Of a stretch of 64,000 nt of DNA, positions 1 to 12,000 are shown in pieces. The notes beneath the pieces are model-generated. The model saw nothing but the letters and a program-made list of their open reading frames with translations. It was not told the origin of the DNA and made no database searches. Position 1 is the first letter of the stretch, and the number at the start of each line of letters is the position of its first letter. The DNA lies in the NCBI RefSeq assembly GCF_964204645.1, contig NC_134028.1:18510153-18574152 (forward strand), given 5' to 3'. This DNA is from Tubulanus polymorphus. Taxonomy: Eukaryota > Nemertea > Palaeonemertea > Tubulaniformes > Tubulanidae. The translations under genes and the position numbers were made by a program.

Positions 1-80
1 CAGGTGCGGGTGGTGGTTCAGATATGAAATATATGATTCATCCACAATGATACAGGTTTGGAGTGCAAAATGCTGGTCCT

Positions 81-1432
81 TCGCAATAGTTCAATGGCAG
101 ATGATGATTTATATGCCAGCAAAATACACCATTTAATGAGTACTGGTGCAATTTCATCGCCCGCTTATCCTTCAAATCACAGACTCTCACAACAATCCCT
201 CAGCCACATTTAAAGTGTTTCCCGCATAGTCGACAAATGGAGCTTAGATTCTGTTGATGTCTCTCTCAAATAATGGAGCATCTCAAAATTTTGAGAGTTA
301 CTTCAATTAGAATAACTCGCGAAAGGGGGTAGGGGGTTCTGACTGCGGATTCATCACGACTGTCGAACTATCTATTTATTGTGGTGCAATAAAGATAAAA
401 TTGCATTGAATTGCAGTTTCAAATATATTTATATTACAAGCAGTAGATTTAACTGTCTGTTGGTACTTTAGATATATTTGATTGATAAATGAAGTACAAT
501 GTCGTGGTGTAGTTTGGGAAAAAAAAACATCTGTTTGGTGATGCACCATCGCGAACAAAATATTTTAAATGAAAACCACAGTTCAACAGCTTGCAGCACT
601 TTTTGTATCACCCAAAATATCTGATTACTGTCAAAACTGACGCATGGATAATTGGTGATTACGCTATGGATTTCATTAAACAACCCATAAATCATGAATG
701 CCATTACATTTGTTGCAACGGCTTCACAATTATTACCTCCATCTTCTTTGTAGTTATTCGAAAAAGTTACAAGTTCATTGTTTAAGTTGCCCAAGTCGCA
801 AAATCGGGATAATTCGCCAGTTTCTGGGCTACGTAAACTAGACCATCTTTGATCTTAACTTCATCGCAGGCAGGTGACACAAAATTTTGGTAGTCTTTCA
901 TATCATGAAAATTCAATTCATTCTTCACTAGGTTGATGAGGCAAAAATTGATACCAGACACACTATTCGAAAGATGAGTATAATCCCTCAATGTCGTTCT
1001 ATGAGGCAAGTTAAGTAATGGCGATGATCGCAATAGTTCATTAGCAGATGATGATTTATATGCCAGCAAAATACACCATTTAATGAGTACTGGTGCCACT
1101 TCATCGCCCGCTTATCCTTCAAATCACAGACTCTCACATCAATCCCTTGGCCACATTTAAAGTGTTGCCCTCATAGTCGACAAACGGAGCTCAGATTCTG
1201 TTGATGTTTCTCTCAAATAAGGGAGCATCTCAAAATTATGAGAGTTACTTCAATTAGAATGAGTCTCAAAACAGGGTGGGGGGATAAGGCCACCTGCGGA
1301 TTCATCACGACTGTCGAAATATCAATTTATTGTGAGCAATAAAGATAAAATTGAATTGAATTGCAGTTTCAAATATATTTATATTACAAGCAGTAGATTT
1401 AACTGTCTGTTGGCACTTTAGATATATTTGAT
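81..1432. repeat. Partial direct duplication, about 0.4 kb, offset 947 bp
   Basis: Bases 81-483 and 1028-1432 are near-identical in the same orientation (both begin tcgcaatagttca and end gatatatttgat). The duplicated part contains the N-terminal coding piece of the P-element-like transposase and its flank, so the transposase fragment at 468-1099 lies between two copies of its own upstream end. An unequal-exchange tandem duplication of a 0.95-kb unit with a truncated second unit would give this pattern. Confidence 0.85.
468..1099 (-). pseudogene. P-element/THAP9-like transposase fragment
   Basis: The minus strand encodes part of the RNase H-like core of a P-element type transposase. Read right to left there is the segment RTTLRDYTH, then DEVKIKDGLVY (first acidic catalytic position), then GELSRFCDLGNLNNELV, and near 530-560 DGASPNR followed by FFFPKLHH (second acidic position). 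These motifs are typical of THAP9 and P-element transposases. They sit in three different frames, so at least two frameshifts break the copy: one between VYVAQ and the GELS segment near 800, one before DGASPNR near 560. No THAP domain and no C-terminus are seen. A non-functional remnant is almost certain; the family call is from motif memory. Confidence 0.75.
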
Positions 1433-1692
1433 ATTTTTATAAAGTCTATTAGAGTTTAATTAAAATCAAAAAAAAGTTTAAAAAAAAAAACAATAAAAAG
1501 AATAAAAAGAGAATTAAAAGTTGTGATCAAAGTACACTCGTGAGAATGTCTCATCTTTGTCTGTGGCCTCTCATTAGAAAATCAATAGTTCCAACTTTGG
1601 CATGGGTCCAACAAAGGGGGGGCGGTGGGGGGTTTAAACCAATTAGACAGTTATTCTAATCAACAGAACTATTAAAATTTTGAGATGCTCCC
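1225..1692. repeat. Inverted repeat pair flanking the P-like remnant
   Basis: The stretch ggagcatctcaaaatt near 1222 (also at 271 in the duplicated copy) recurs inverted at 1649-1692 as aaaattttgagatgctcc, with further matching bases on the outer side (agttattctaat). It could be a terminal or subterminal repeat of the P-like element, but no target duplication was found. Between them lies A-rich sequence without a gene. Confidence 0.5.
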
Positions 1693-3879
1693 TAAATGAA
1701 ATCAAAAAAAAATCTGATTTACAGGTCACCTACCAATTTGTATTAAGCTTTGCGCCTAACATTCTATATCCACCGATCGTTACTTAAATATAGTCTATAG
1801 TCTGGAAAAAAAGAAATAATTTAGAGGTTAATTATGACGATTTTTCATAAAATCTGAAATTAGAAAAAAATGTAGGCCTATGTAATGTTATTTACATCTT
1901 AATTATAGAATTGAATTTTCAAGTTGAAAGGATCCAGAAAACATTGATTGAGTAGGCTACTGATTATGTTGAGAGAAGGTGATTATGTTTCTCTTTGAAA
2001 ATCCATAAGACGGACATAGTTTGACCAAAACTGATGAATTTTCTGATTGAAATTTTATACAATTTGGCATCATTTGGCGTGTAAACCATTTGGACTGATA
2101 CGAAGATGGGCTCTTTCATTCGTTTAAATGTATAATTCACAAAGGGAGGAAAAGAGTGTGACTATGCGAAATTAGACATTATATTCACCTTATATTTAAA
2201 GAATGTTATCATATGCTACCGTAAGTTAATCTGCTGTAGTTTCGCTAAATATTGTGGTATCCTCCAAAAATTTTCACTCAAACGCCGAGCACAAAGCCAT
2301 CTTTCTTATTGCGACGACTGTGCATATCTATAACGCACATAAATAGATTGTATTATGCTTGCGCATTCCCATAATCTCTTCCTGGTAGCAAGACGCTAGG
2401 CAGTTGCTAGTAACAACGCGCACCTGTTCAACGCGCAATGTAAAATGGGTATCCTATGGGTATCCAATCATGTTAAAATGAAGAGAGGTCCTGACCCCAA
2501 TAAAAATAACAGATATGACATGACCCTACAAGATCACGATGTCAAAAATTTTGTGTCGACGGAAAGTTCAGCGCAAGGGATATTTATTAGGGTTTTCTGA
2601 CTTTCGTCGAAAACCCTCTTGAAATTCTGTTGATTATTATTATTATATATTTTCCGCTGATTTCGTCAAATAAAATTCATCTTCATTCAGATTCGGCAAC
2701 TGACAGCTTCGAAACGAAATTGAATTGAATTGTTAGACAACAAGCACCGGCGAAATAACAGTTTGTGACGTCATTTAGTAAGTAAATAAAGGAGGGCTCC
2801 GAGAATTTCCAAATCACGGGGGACTATACTGGGGTTAGACCATTCAACCAAAAAGAAGATTGCTCTGATAATATCCAAATCATCTCATTTTATTTTTTCC
2901 ATCGAATACCCGGTAATTAATTTTTCCTTTCGTTCACATGCATCCAGAAAACCCGTTATCGCTGCTTTGCAGCTATATTTTGAGTTTATGTTCCGAACTA
3001 AGTTGAGGGTTAATTAATATGCTTAGACACCAGTTTTTGGCAGCTACATAGAGAAGTGAACGACAGAAAGTACTACCAGCTTTTTAGGTTAGTGCCCACA
3101 AGTAGCATTAACAACACACACTGACATTTAAGTTAGTCTATTCTAATTCAACACGTACCATGAACTATTTTATTTAGAATGACCCAGACCTAAACTGTAC
3201 ATTCATACACATTTTCTAAATCAGGTGTTATCAATGGTCTCACTAGAAGTTACACCCTGACTGCTGGGCAATTAAAGCAATTTCTATTTTATTTCTATTT
3301 AGAATATAACTGGACCAGGCTTTTTGGTTGGTCCTTACGAAAATGACCAAACTTTTTGTTAGTGTGAATGCAGCTAAAGCCATATTTTTTTTAACCGACG
3401 ATAGGCAGAATGACAGGATGAATGAAGTATACTCTACCTCCAATTTTGCTGTGATTTCTTTATTCATATTTTCATTAGTCTTTAATGAAGACTGAGCGCA
3501 AGTCCAATTCCCTTTCTGAAAAACACATCAGTCTGTCAGCTAACAAACATATATCCTCGTGACCAACAGTAGAACAATTAAGGGATACAAATAGCACCTG
3601 TGCCCACACTAAACAGTGGCTCGACTTACAAATCTGTTGAGAAGAAATAAGAGCTATTAAACACAATTATCATATGGGGGCAACTATGATCAAAATCGAC
3701 TTCAATTAAAAAATGCAAATGAACAACAAGTAACATAGGTTGTGGAATAACTGTTACCAAAATGAAAGTTCTACTATTTAGCTATCAATGTGAATCATGA
3801 CCCCCTACCTCAGTGTTTGACATGTCTTCAACCCCCAAATAATGCAGAATCCTGAACGAACTCACTTTGACGAAAAAAA
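1693..3879. other. No gene recognised
   Basis: AT-rich sequence with only short open frames, none resembling a known protein. The small minus-strand frames at 3243-3666 have no recognisable motif and no supporting splice structure. Confidence 0.5.
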
Positions 3880-4617
3880 AGTCAACCTCACTTAATTCGT
3901 ATCTCTTGGGACCGTAGTAATTTGTGTAGTGTATGCGATAAGATCACTACCATTCCCAGCTTGCGAAGTGTAGATTGCATAAATGTGTCATACAGTTGTT
4001 AAATATGTATCCTATTATAGTGTTGTCTGGGCTGACATGGAAAGAATTCCTTCTGATGCAAAATAAATTTCGCATTTTCAATTGTTTTTAAGAAAAGGGA
4101 CTGTGGATAAGGCTACAATTCACGAATTACGAATCATCTTATGGTAATTAAAGTGCATAACGAAGGAAAAATCAGGACACTCACACTTTTTTATTCCTGA
4201 ATTTTGGTCAAGGAACTTTGTAGAAGGAATTTCGTACTTCCCAGAATATTTTTGTTCTTAAATCTAAGTAATATTTGTGTTTGGCAGCCATTTTCTGTTT
4301 AGAATAGTACATTGTGTAGTGTATGTGATAAGATCACTACCACTCCAGCTTGCAAAGAGTAGATTGCATAAATGTGTCATACAGGTGTTAAATATGTATC
4401 GTATCATAGTGTTGTCTGAGCTGACATGGAAAGAATTCCTTCTGATACGAATTACATGTTGCATTTTCAATTGTTTTTAAGAAAAGGGACTGTGGATAAG
4501 GCTACAATTCATGAATTACGAATCATCTAATGGTAATTAAAGTGCATAATGAAGGAAAAAATCAGGACCTTTCATTCCTATACGAATTAAACAATGACTA
4601 ATTAAGTGAGGTTGACT
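3880..4617. mobile_element. Short TIR element with internal direct repeat
   Basis: A perfect 17-bp inverted repeat, AGTCAACCTCACTTAAT, forms the ends (3880-3896 and 4601-4617). The interior consists mainly of two direct copies of a 257-bp segment (3922-4178 and 4312-4568) differing at scattered bases. There is no coding sequence. The TIR resembles Tc1/mariner-type MITE ends, but no clear TA duplication is visible, so the superfamily is uncertain. Confidence 0.7.
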
Positions 4618-5490
4618 GTATTTTCCTGACGAACCGGTTGTGATATGCGCGTTGAATGCATGCAATTCCCCCTGGTGTCGAGAACAAACAAAAAGCTGAG
4701 TAACCAAAATTTCCTATGTGAGAAGATGACTACTAGAACAAATTAATCGCCCATGGGAAAAGTGGTTTTCCTTGAAAACACGTGGAATTCGCACATGTAC
4801 AGTACCTGGTTCAATGAAACGTTTGCCATTTCATTCGTTATTACATCAGTAGCGCAGGAATTTTGAGAATCTCCCCATTATCCCAAGAACAGCCAGTCAA
4901 TCAGGGTCATTGCAATTTTATTTGCAAGAGCTCAGAATTTTCCGGCCAAAACAGTTTTTCGGAGAAACAGGTTTTTTTGTTTGTTTCACTTTGCGTCGTT
5001 TGGTTTCCCAAGATAAAGATGATTGACCAAAGCGTCTTCAAAATTTCCATCAAAAACTTCAACAAGAGCCCCGAGGGCACTATAGCAAGCCTTTTAACTT
5101 TTCGTAACCAGAAACAAACTTTCCATGATGGTTTTCGGCTTTCAACTTGAAAAGTGAATGAAAGTAATGCAATGCATGTTTTAATTATGTTATGAAATCA
5201 AGGTAACACGTACTATCAAGTACTACCATACTATCAAGGTAAAACGTCAGTATGTATACTAACTATGGCCACTGGATACAGTCTGCTCTCGGCACAATCG
5301 ACAAGAAGGCATGACATAGGCCAAGTAAATTGGCCACAGTACATGGGGTACAACTTCACATCCATGATTCAACACAAGTGTTTTGAAGCTGTTCACAGAC
5401 TGAACCTTACGGCCAACTGATAGCTGTACCCTGAGGGCCTATAGCTTGTGTAATGATTGACCAAGTAACAGGGAAACAATATTCACCAGC
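4618..5490. other. Dispersed repeat debris, no gene
   Basis: No convincing coding sequence. Around 5000-5070 the text gattgaccaaagcgtcttcaaaatttcc closely matches 58429-58460, which belongs to the nested repeat inside the BEL element, so part of this stretch is a decayed member of that family. Confidence 0.5.
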
Positions 5491-6042
5491 AGAAGAATGA
5501 CAACATCCTGAGATCTTTAGTAGATAAGCATGCTCCAGAAATATCTCGTACTATTGTTGTGAGGGATAAAGCTCCGTGGTTCACACCTGAGACCAGAGAA
5601 GCTAGAGCCATTCATCGTAATGAGAAGAAGTGGCGAAAGGATCGTAATAAATCGCCATCTCTATCGGGCACAGTTGAATATAGTTTGCCATTTGGTAGAG
5701 AAAGCGAAAACAGATTTTTATAGTTGCAAGATCACGTCTAGTTGTAGCAAAGACTTATTTCGGATAGTTAATGATCTCCTTGGCAAGAATGCTGTCTCCC
5801 CGCTGCCAGATCATTCTGATCCACAACAGTTAGCTAAAAGATTTAGTCTATTCTTCAACGAGAAGATAGGCAGGATCCGTCAAGACTTCAATGAAGGGAT
5901 ACCAGTGGAGACTGAATCAGTCGCTGAGGTGCCGCCCATTTTAGTCCAGCGTCAGAGGCTGAAATAAGGACTTTTATTCTCTCGTTACCGGCAAAGGGGT
6001 GCTCCCTTGACCCATTACCCACAAGTCTACTGAACAAGAGAT

Positions 6043-7465
6043 CCACGGATCTTAATATCTCGGGCGCAGAATGTTATCTTTGTAATCTATAGGTGCCATC
6101 TGATTGATGCATCTTTAAGGTTTTCCTTGAACACTTCATGGATGTGTAAAATCTGCTGATTTCGGTGAACAACATCATCGAAATCTAATCAGCAGTCATC
6201 ACGGCAATACGGCAAGTTCTTGGATTAATCATTTGATGGCGCTAGTCAGAACCGGAAATTGGAACCTAAATCCGCCATGTTCCAGTTCATTTGCAATGAA
6301 AATCTCTCGCTTCAAGTTTTCAATCAGCGATATTCTACTTACTATATATCGTCACGCGAAATCCTTTAAATATGATAACCTACCGTTATGTTGGATATGA
6401 TAAAACCTCACGGCAAAGGCTAGAAATCACTATAAGTGTCCTAAAATTATCAAAAAACATTTTGCAACGGCTGAAGATGTAAAGACTGGTTGCCAGGTAT
6501 CACATGGTGGCAGCACTTGACGGTCCAATTTCGATTGCTGGTTCGAGTCCTGGTATTTTTCATATTTTTATTATGAATCTACAAGTGTAGTCCTTCAAAA
6601 ATCAATTCTATTTCATAATATTATTGCATATTTATCAGTGTAGCCTGCAATAAATTCACCTTAAGAGTCTTGAACTCAACAACAAAGTGATGACACCCGG
6701 CACCAGTCATTACATCCATTAGCTGCTTCGAGCGTCATCGCTAAATTTGTGATTTTTGGTAGTTTTTTTTACATTTCTAGTGATCTTTAGCATTCAAAGT
6801 GAGGTTTTATCAAATTCAACACATTGTCAGGATATCATACTGAAAGGATTATGCGTGCCTATGTATAGTAAGTAAAATATCGCTAACTAAAAACTTGAAG
6901 CGAGACGAGGTTTGGGCCTATTCGATTGTGCGCGCATAATCTTCCGTGAAGTAGCGTATCGATTGAATCTTCGGTTATTTGCATAATGAAATAGATATGG
7001 AGAGACGGAATCGATACTACGGCTATCAAATTAAAAATAAACATATAAGACTCTCCCATGACTGGGAAATGAGAAACTAGAACCGAGCAGATTAATAGAT
7101 GAGAAGATTAAAAGACCGGTTTGTCTGCGTCAATCGAATATGCCCTTACATTGATTGACAGCGGGAGCTCAGCCTAACGCAGGGAGCAGTTATTTTACTT
7201 CAATGTAACGTTGTACGTCGGCCTTCTAGCCGTTTTATGAAACAAAATGCTCCTTGAAATCTCTTGAAAAATCGCCACAAATTCGTCGATTTCTCTTAAA
7301 TGTACGCGATATTCAAAATTCTATTTCCAACAGATTTTAGCCGCATGATCAAGCTACATTTTGCGCATAAACATAGTAGATTGCATGACTTTGTGTAAAA
7401 GTTATAACCTCATTTGTCAGCAAAAATTCGATTTTTGGACCCATTACAACATCTCGGGATCGCCC
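6043..7465. mobile_element. Foldback-type element inserted in the L2 RT
   Basis: This block separates ...SLLNK (to 6037) from IKKCVDLLLPV... (from 7469), which are adjacent in L2 proteins. GAGAT occurs at both junctions (6038-6042 and 7466-7470), a candidate 5-bp target duplication. ATCTCGGGCG at 6057-6066 is inverted at 7461-7470, where it is half of a 20-base near-palindrome (7451-7470). Inside, an imperfect inverted repeat of about 150 bp pairs 6311-6460 with 6755-6905. No protein is encoded. Class undetermined: a foldback DNA transposon or a Helentron-like element with a 3' hairpin are both possible. Confidence 0.65.
6500..6562 (+). other. Possible tRNA-derived segment (B box)
   Basis: GGTTCGAGTCC at about 6540-6550 is a perfect match to the RNA polymerase III B box, preceded by ggtggcagcac which loosely resembles an A box. 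The T-stem does not pair well, so this is not a functional tRNA. It sits at the centre of the foldback element, between its inverted arms. Confidence 0.35.
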
Positions 7466-8998
7466 GAGATAAAAAAGTGTGTTGATCTGCTGTTGCCTGT
7501 TCTTATGCGAATAGTAAACACATCATTATCATCTGGTCGAATGCCAACCGCATTGAAGTCTGCTTTAGTGAAGCCAATTCTAAAGAAGCCTACATTGGTC
7601 AAGGAAGGTCTCGCTAATTATCGTCCAGTTTCAAATCTAACATACCTGTCGAAATTAATCGAGCGGATTATTGCGTCTCGCCTCACAAGGCATTTATCTT
7701 CAAATTGTCTTTATGATCCCAATCAATCGGCTTACTGACAAGGCCATAGCACAGACACAGTTCTCCTTCGTGTCATGAATGATATTTTGTGTTCTCTTGA
7801 TGAAGGCAACAAGTTCCTATTTGTGTTATTGGACTTGTCTACTGCTTTTGATACGGTCGATCACAGAATATCGTTAAATCGGCTCGGGAGATCCTGCGGC
7901 ATGAAGGACTCTGTACTACGGTGGTTTGCCTCTAACCTGTCTGAGAGGATGCAGTCTGTAATGGTTGCTAATGAATGTTCACGTCCTACACCTGTAGAGT
8001 GCGGAGTTCCGCAGGGGTCCGTGCTCGGACCTATACTTTTTACCATTTATACCATCCCATTAGGTGATGTGATGCGTAAAAAGGATGTCCAGTACCAACT
8101 ATATGCAGATGACAATCAACTTGAGTCTGCTGCAAAGTGCAGAGATAGGAAAGAGACCATGGAAATGGTTTCGACTGTAGAACACTGGGTCGGTGAGATT
8201 AAGAGTTGGTTGTTCAAAATTAACTATCCCTAAATGCTCCGAAGACTGATGTTGTTAATCTAGTATCGTCGCATAGAATCGGTTCCGTGACTGGTATCTG
8301 TGTTGATGGTGTTTGGATACCAACGTCAGACGATGTTAAAGATCTCGGTGTCATTACTGATAAACATGTGAAAATGGACATGCATGTAAAGTCTGTTCGC
8401 AAATCGGCGTTTGCAAATCTGTACCGTATCGGCCGCCTTAGAAAATAGCTGGACAGGTCGAGTACCGAGCAGTTGATACATGCATTTGTAACATTGCGAC
8501 TCAACTGTAATAATGGAATCTTAGCTGGCCTTCCCAGCAACATGTTAGCTCCACTCCAACGTGTGCAAAACTCAGCTGCACGAGTTGTGTGCAAGGTTAA
8601 GAAGTTTCAACACATCACACTAACATTACGTGAGCTTCACTGGTTGCCAGTCAGAGAAAGGATTGACTATAAGATTGCACTTCAAGTATTTAAGTGTATC
8701 CATGGTGCAGCTCCTAAATACCTTAAAGACCTCATTGTTCTGAAACAGTCTGCGAGAACCACCAGATCGTCATCTGGTTTAGTCGTTGATTTAAGGAGGA
8801 CAAAATCATGTCTTGGTGATAGGAGATTCACAGTGTATGGTGCTAAATTGTGGAATCTGTTACCACACAAAATCAAACTTATAGACAATATCGATCAGTT
8901 CAAACCTTCCCTGAAGTCCTTTTTATTTGTGAGGGCATATGGAGAGACGGCGCAGTGAACATGGACCTCGTCCCTGGAATAGTGCTCTATATAAGAGA

Positions 8999-9059
8999 CG
9001 ATTATTATTATTATTATTATCATTATTATTATCATTATTATTATTATTATTTTTATTAA
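8999..9059 (+). repeat. (ATT)n tail of the L2 element
   Basis: Interrupted ATT microsatellite directly downstream of the last L2 coding segment. Short ATT repeats at the 3' end are characteristic of L2 insertions and mark the 3' end of this copy. Confidence 0.85.
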
Positions 9060-12000
9060 GAATGACAGTTACGCAAGATAAATTATGGGAATTTTGGACT
9101 TGAAAAATTTTGATCCTGTGAGACAATGACATAAAACAACTAAAACTTTAAAACTTAGCATAAACTACGTACAATTCTTAGCAGGAAGTTTTTCAAATTT
9201 CGGAAGTACATATTAAACCAGGCCAGCCAGTTACTGTTGAAATCAAGTCCACCAAGTGAATGTGGCTTTCAATAGTTTTAAAGTAGCATAACTTTTAATG
9301 GTAAAGCAATTTAAGCCTAAGCTAAAAACGTTTTTAAATGTGACACGTCTTCGCAAGACCATTCAACAATTCAAATGTGGGATTGTTGATGCATGTCTGT
9401 GTACGCGACAAAAACACTAATCTGCTCCGTGGGAAGCATTATCTATTACTAAAAATTTATACACGGTTATCGCGATATTGCTGACAATGCTATCGACTCA
9501 TGCACTAGAAAAAAATCAAAATCATCAGTGTTGCCAACTAGATACAGATAATCGGGCTCCGAACACAATTCCTAATGTAAGGACATAAAAACGAGTTAAA
9601 CTGATGACACTTTATACCATATCTAATTACTTAAGAACAGTTTTCAGTGTTGCTCAGACTACGGATCTCTGTATTACTGGGTGTGGTTTTCACCCGCAAA
9701 AACGCTGGTGGGCCCTGGTGCGCTGACATTATATGGTGTTAAATAATATTTTCATCAAAAAGCTGTTTGTTTAGTGGAATATGTAATAAAACTTTGAATT
9801 CGTCACCAATATTTCTCGCGACTTTGATTGAAGCTCCCGTACTCATTAAAGGTGCTGATGGCGAGGCATTAGACTTGATCAGCGCGTACGATCAATATCT
9901 CTATGTACGTGTTCCGTATTACATGCGAGTGTATTGTGGCAACGCCCTACAACGGCTTGAACTAACAAGTAACGTTGATTAATCTATAACCAAATTTGAG
10001 CACTTATAAACATCAGAATCAAATATAAACCAAGCTGCACCATCTACATCGAGTGCAGAATATATGTGCTAATTTACAGAATAATCAGTCCACACTAACA
10101 GCTTAAATCATGTCATAACGAAACATCTACAAACAGACAGACAGACAAACATGACGACGATGCCATAGATGGGTTGGCAAACCCAAAAAAAGAAAACAAT
10201 AAAGTACCAATGGCCCAGAAGCTCACCGACATGATAATCTGAGAAGTAAAAGGAAGAAAGCGAAATATGCTTTCAAAGAAGTGGCTGCTGACCTGGTCCC
10301 AATCAGTAATTGGTCAGGAAGATCTCATCGAGAGATTAAGTCTGGCATTTTTAATCTTACCAGTCAATCCTGTGGTAACATTGAACTTTGCATTTGAAAT
10401 TGGGGTTGAGGGGGGTAATAATCAAAGCTAAGTTGACAAAGAACTGTGAGATGGAGAGGTTACACTTCATATAAAATGAAATGTTTTATTTTTTTGCAAA
10501 ATAACAAGCTAATTTTTTTACAATAACTTGAATCTTGAATAGTTCAGATGTTCCGTCGTACATGTATCTAGGTTATGGTTTCCCGTGAACGTCGCAATTT
10601 TTGTTATAAGTTTAATGACTGCTACTCGCCAGATCATTACCTAAACAAGAGGCCCTGAAGGTAAAAAAGAGAAAATATATGTTTTACTGATGCTTCTGTA
10701 TTCCATTGCCCTAATGACCAAATATCGCGAGTTGCTAAATTACGCTAAATATTAAGTTCGTTCGTATCATCTCCCAATTTCAGCCTTGCCACCCTCAAGA
10801 AATGTTTTAAACGCCTGTGCAATGTTCTATCAAAATCATTGAAGAAACTGTTTTCATGCACAAACACGCATTGTAGCGACGGATAAGAAGACAAAGCAAT
10901 TCAAACCCACCGTTCATATCGCTAAATCAGGTCTTTAATTGTGTTGTTATAACTTTTTTCGGAAATAATTCAGTAATCGCACATTCGCTATTAAAATAGC
11001 TTCAGGGAAAGCCGAAAATGTGGAGAGCTCTCAATTGGCAAGCTGGTGCCGCCATCATCAATCGCAAGGCCAGCAAATCCAAATGAGTAAAAAGTGGAGG
11101 GGTGGATGATTATTTTTTTCTCCTAATAACCTATAGTAGCAAACGATATAGCTGAAAGAAGTTTGTATTCTGATTCAGCAGGCATTATTTTTTTACAAAC
11201 GAGGTCCAGTCATGAAAAAATGAAGGCCTTTTTATTGGATATACATTGTGATTCGTTAATTCATCAGGAGAAACTGAAGACTTACCTACCTCCCTCGTAC
11301 ATGTACCATACCCGACGACTGGTGGAAGTTAATACGCTACGGTTTCTTCGAGTATCTTGACGTTGACGGTACTCTTATTTCAAGAGTCAGTGACCAAAGT
11401 ATAAAAACGTAACGTGCTTTACCGCCATTTGTTTTTTTAACAGTAATCGTCAATACACAGCTTAATATTTTACAAAATGGATCTATTTTAGCGAGGATCC
11501 ACCTATCATTCTACACAGTGTTAAGCGCATGCGCATCTGCTAATGATTATTCATGACTTACGTCATTCCAGGTCATGTCAAACTATATTAAAGCTAAGGA
11601 AATTTTCTAATTATCTAAATTTTTACAGCTTAGATCAATCACATCGCAACGAAATTCGCACAATGAGTGTCAGGCTATTTGAATCATCTGCAACAAGAAA
11701 TACGAACGGGTCTATCACCGTTTCAAAATGTGGCTTGTTAACATCACTTTCTAGCAATATTGGCACAAGACCAACTAGACCCTTGGCATAAGAAGTGAAC
11801 CGTAGGTTTGCTAAAAAGGGAAATGATGCATTCTGTGGGCTTTATTTGTCAAAATACACTCACAGCTCAGAGTCATTATCTATAAATAACACAATACAAT
11901 TGTGTTTTCATAATTAGCACATACAGCGACTGGAGCTGGCAGGAACAAAAACCTCAGATAAATCTTCTCCCTTGGTCTTATTGATTGGAATGCAGAATAG

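Larger units (their letters stand above)
5490..8958 (+). pseudogene. L2/CR1-clade non-LTR retrotransposon ORF2, 5'-truncated and interrupted
   Basis: Encodes the linker and reverse transcriptase of an L2-like element. The start (about 5490-5660) carries the linker motif DKAPWFTPETREA, followed after a frameshift by the pre-RT segment (5620-5967). Frames resume after the insertion 6043-7465 with SGRMPTALKSALVKP, NYRPVSNL, FVLLDLSTAFDTVDH, GVPQGSVLGP and YADDNQ (in place of YADDTQ), then the C-terminal HWLPVRERIDYKIALQVFK and LWNLLPHKIK block ending at 8958. There are in-frame stops (for example 7736 and 8231) and several frameshifts. No endonuclease domain is present, so the copy is 5'-truncated as is usual for this class. 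Certainly inactive. Confidence 0.9.

Noticed and set aside
6500-6562. Functional tRNA gene
   Set aside because: Only the B box is convincing; no cloverleaf can be folded by eye.
8850-9059. Poly-Tyr/His reading frame over the (ATT)n tail, and its poly-Asn shadow on the minus strand
   Set aside because: Pure consequence of the microsatellite at the L2 3' end.
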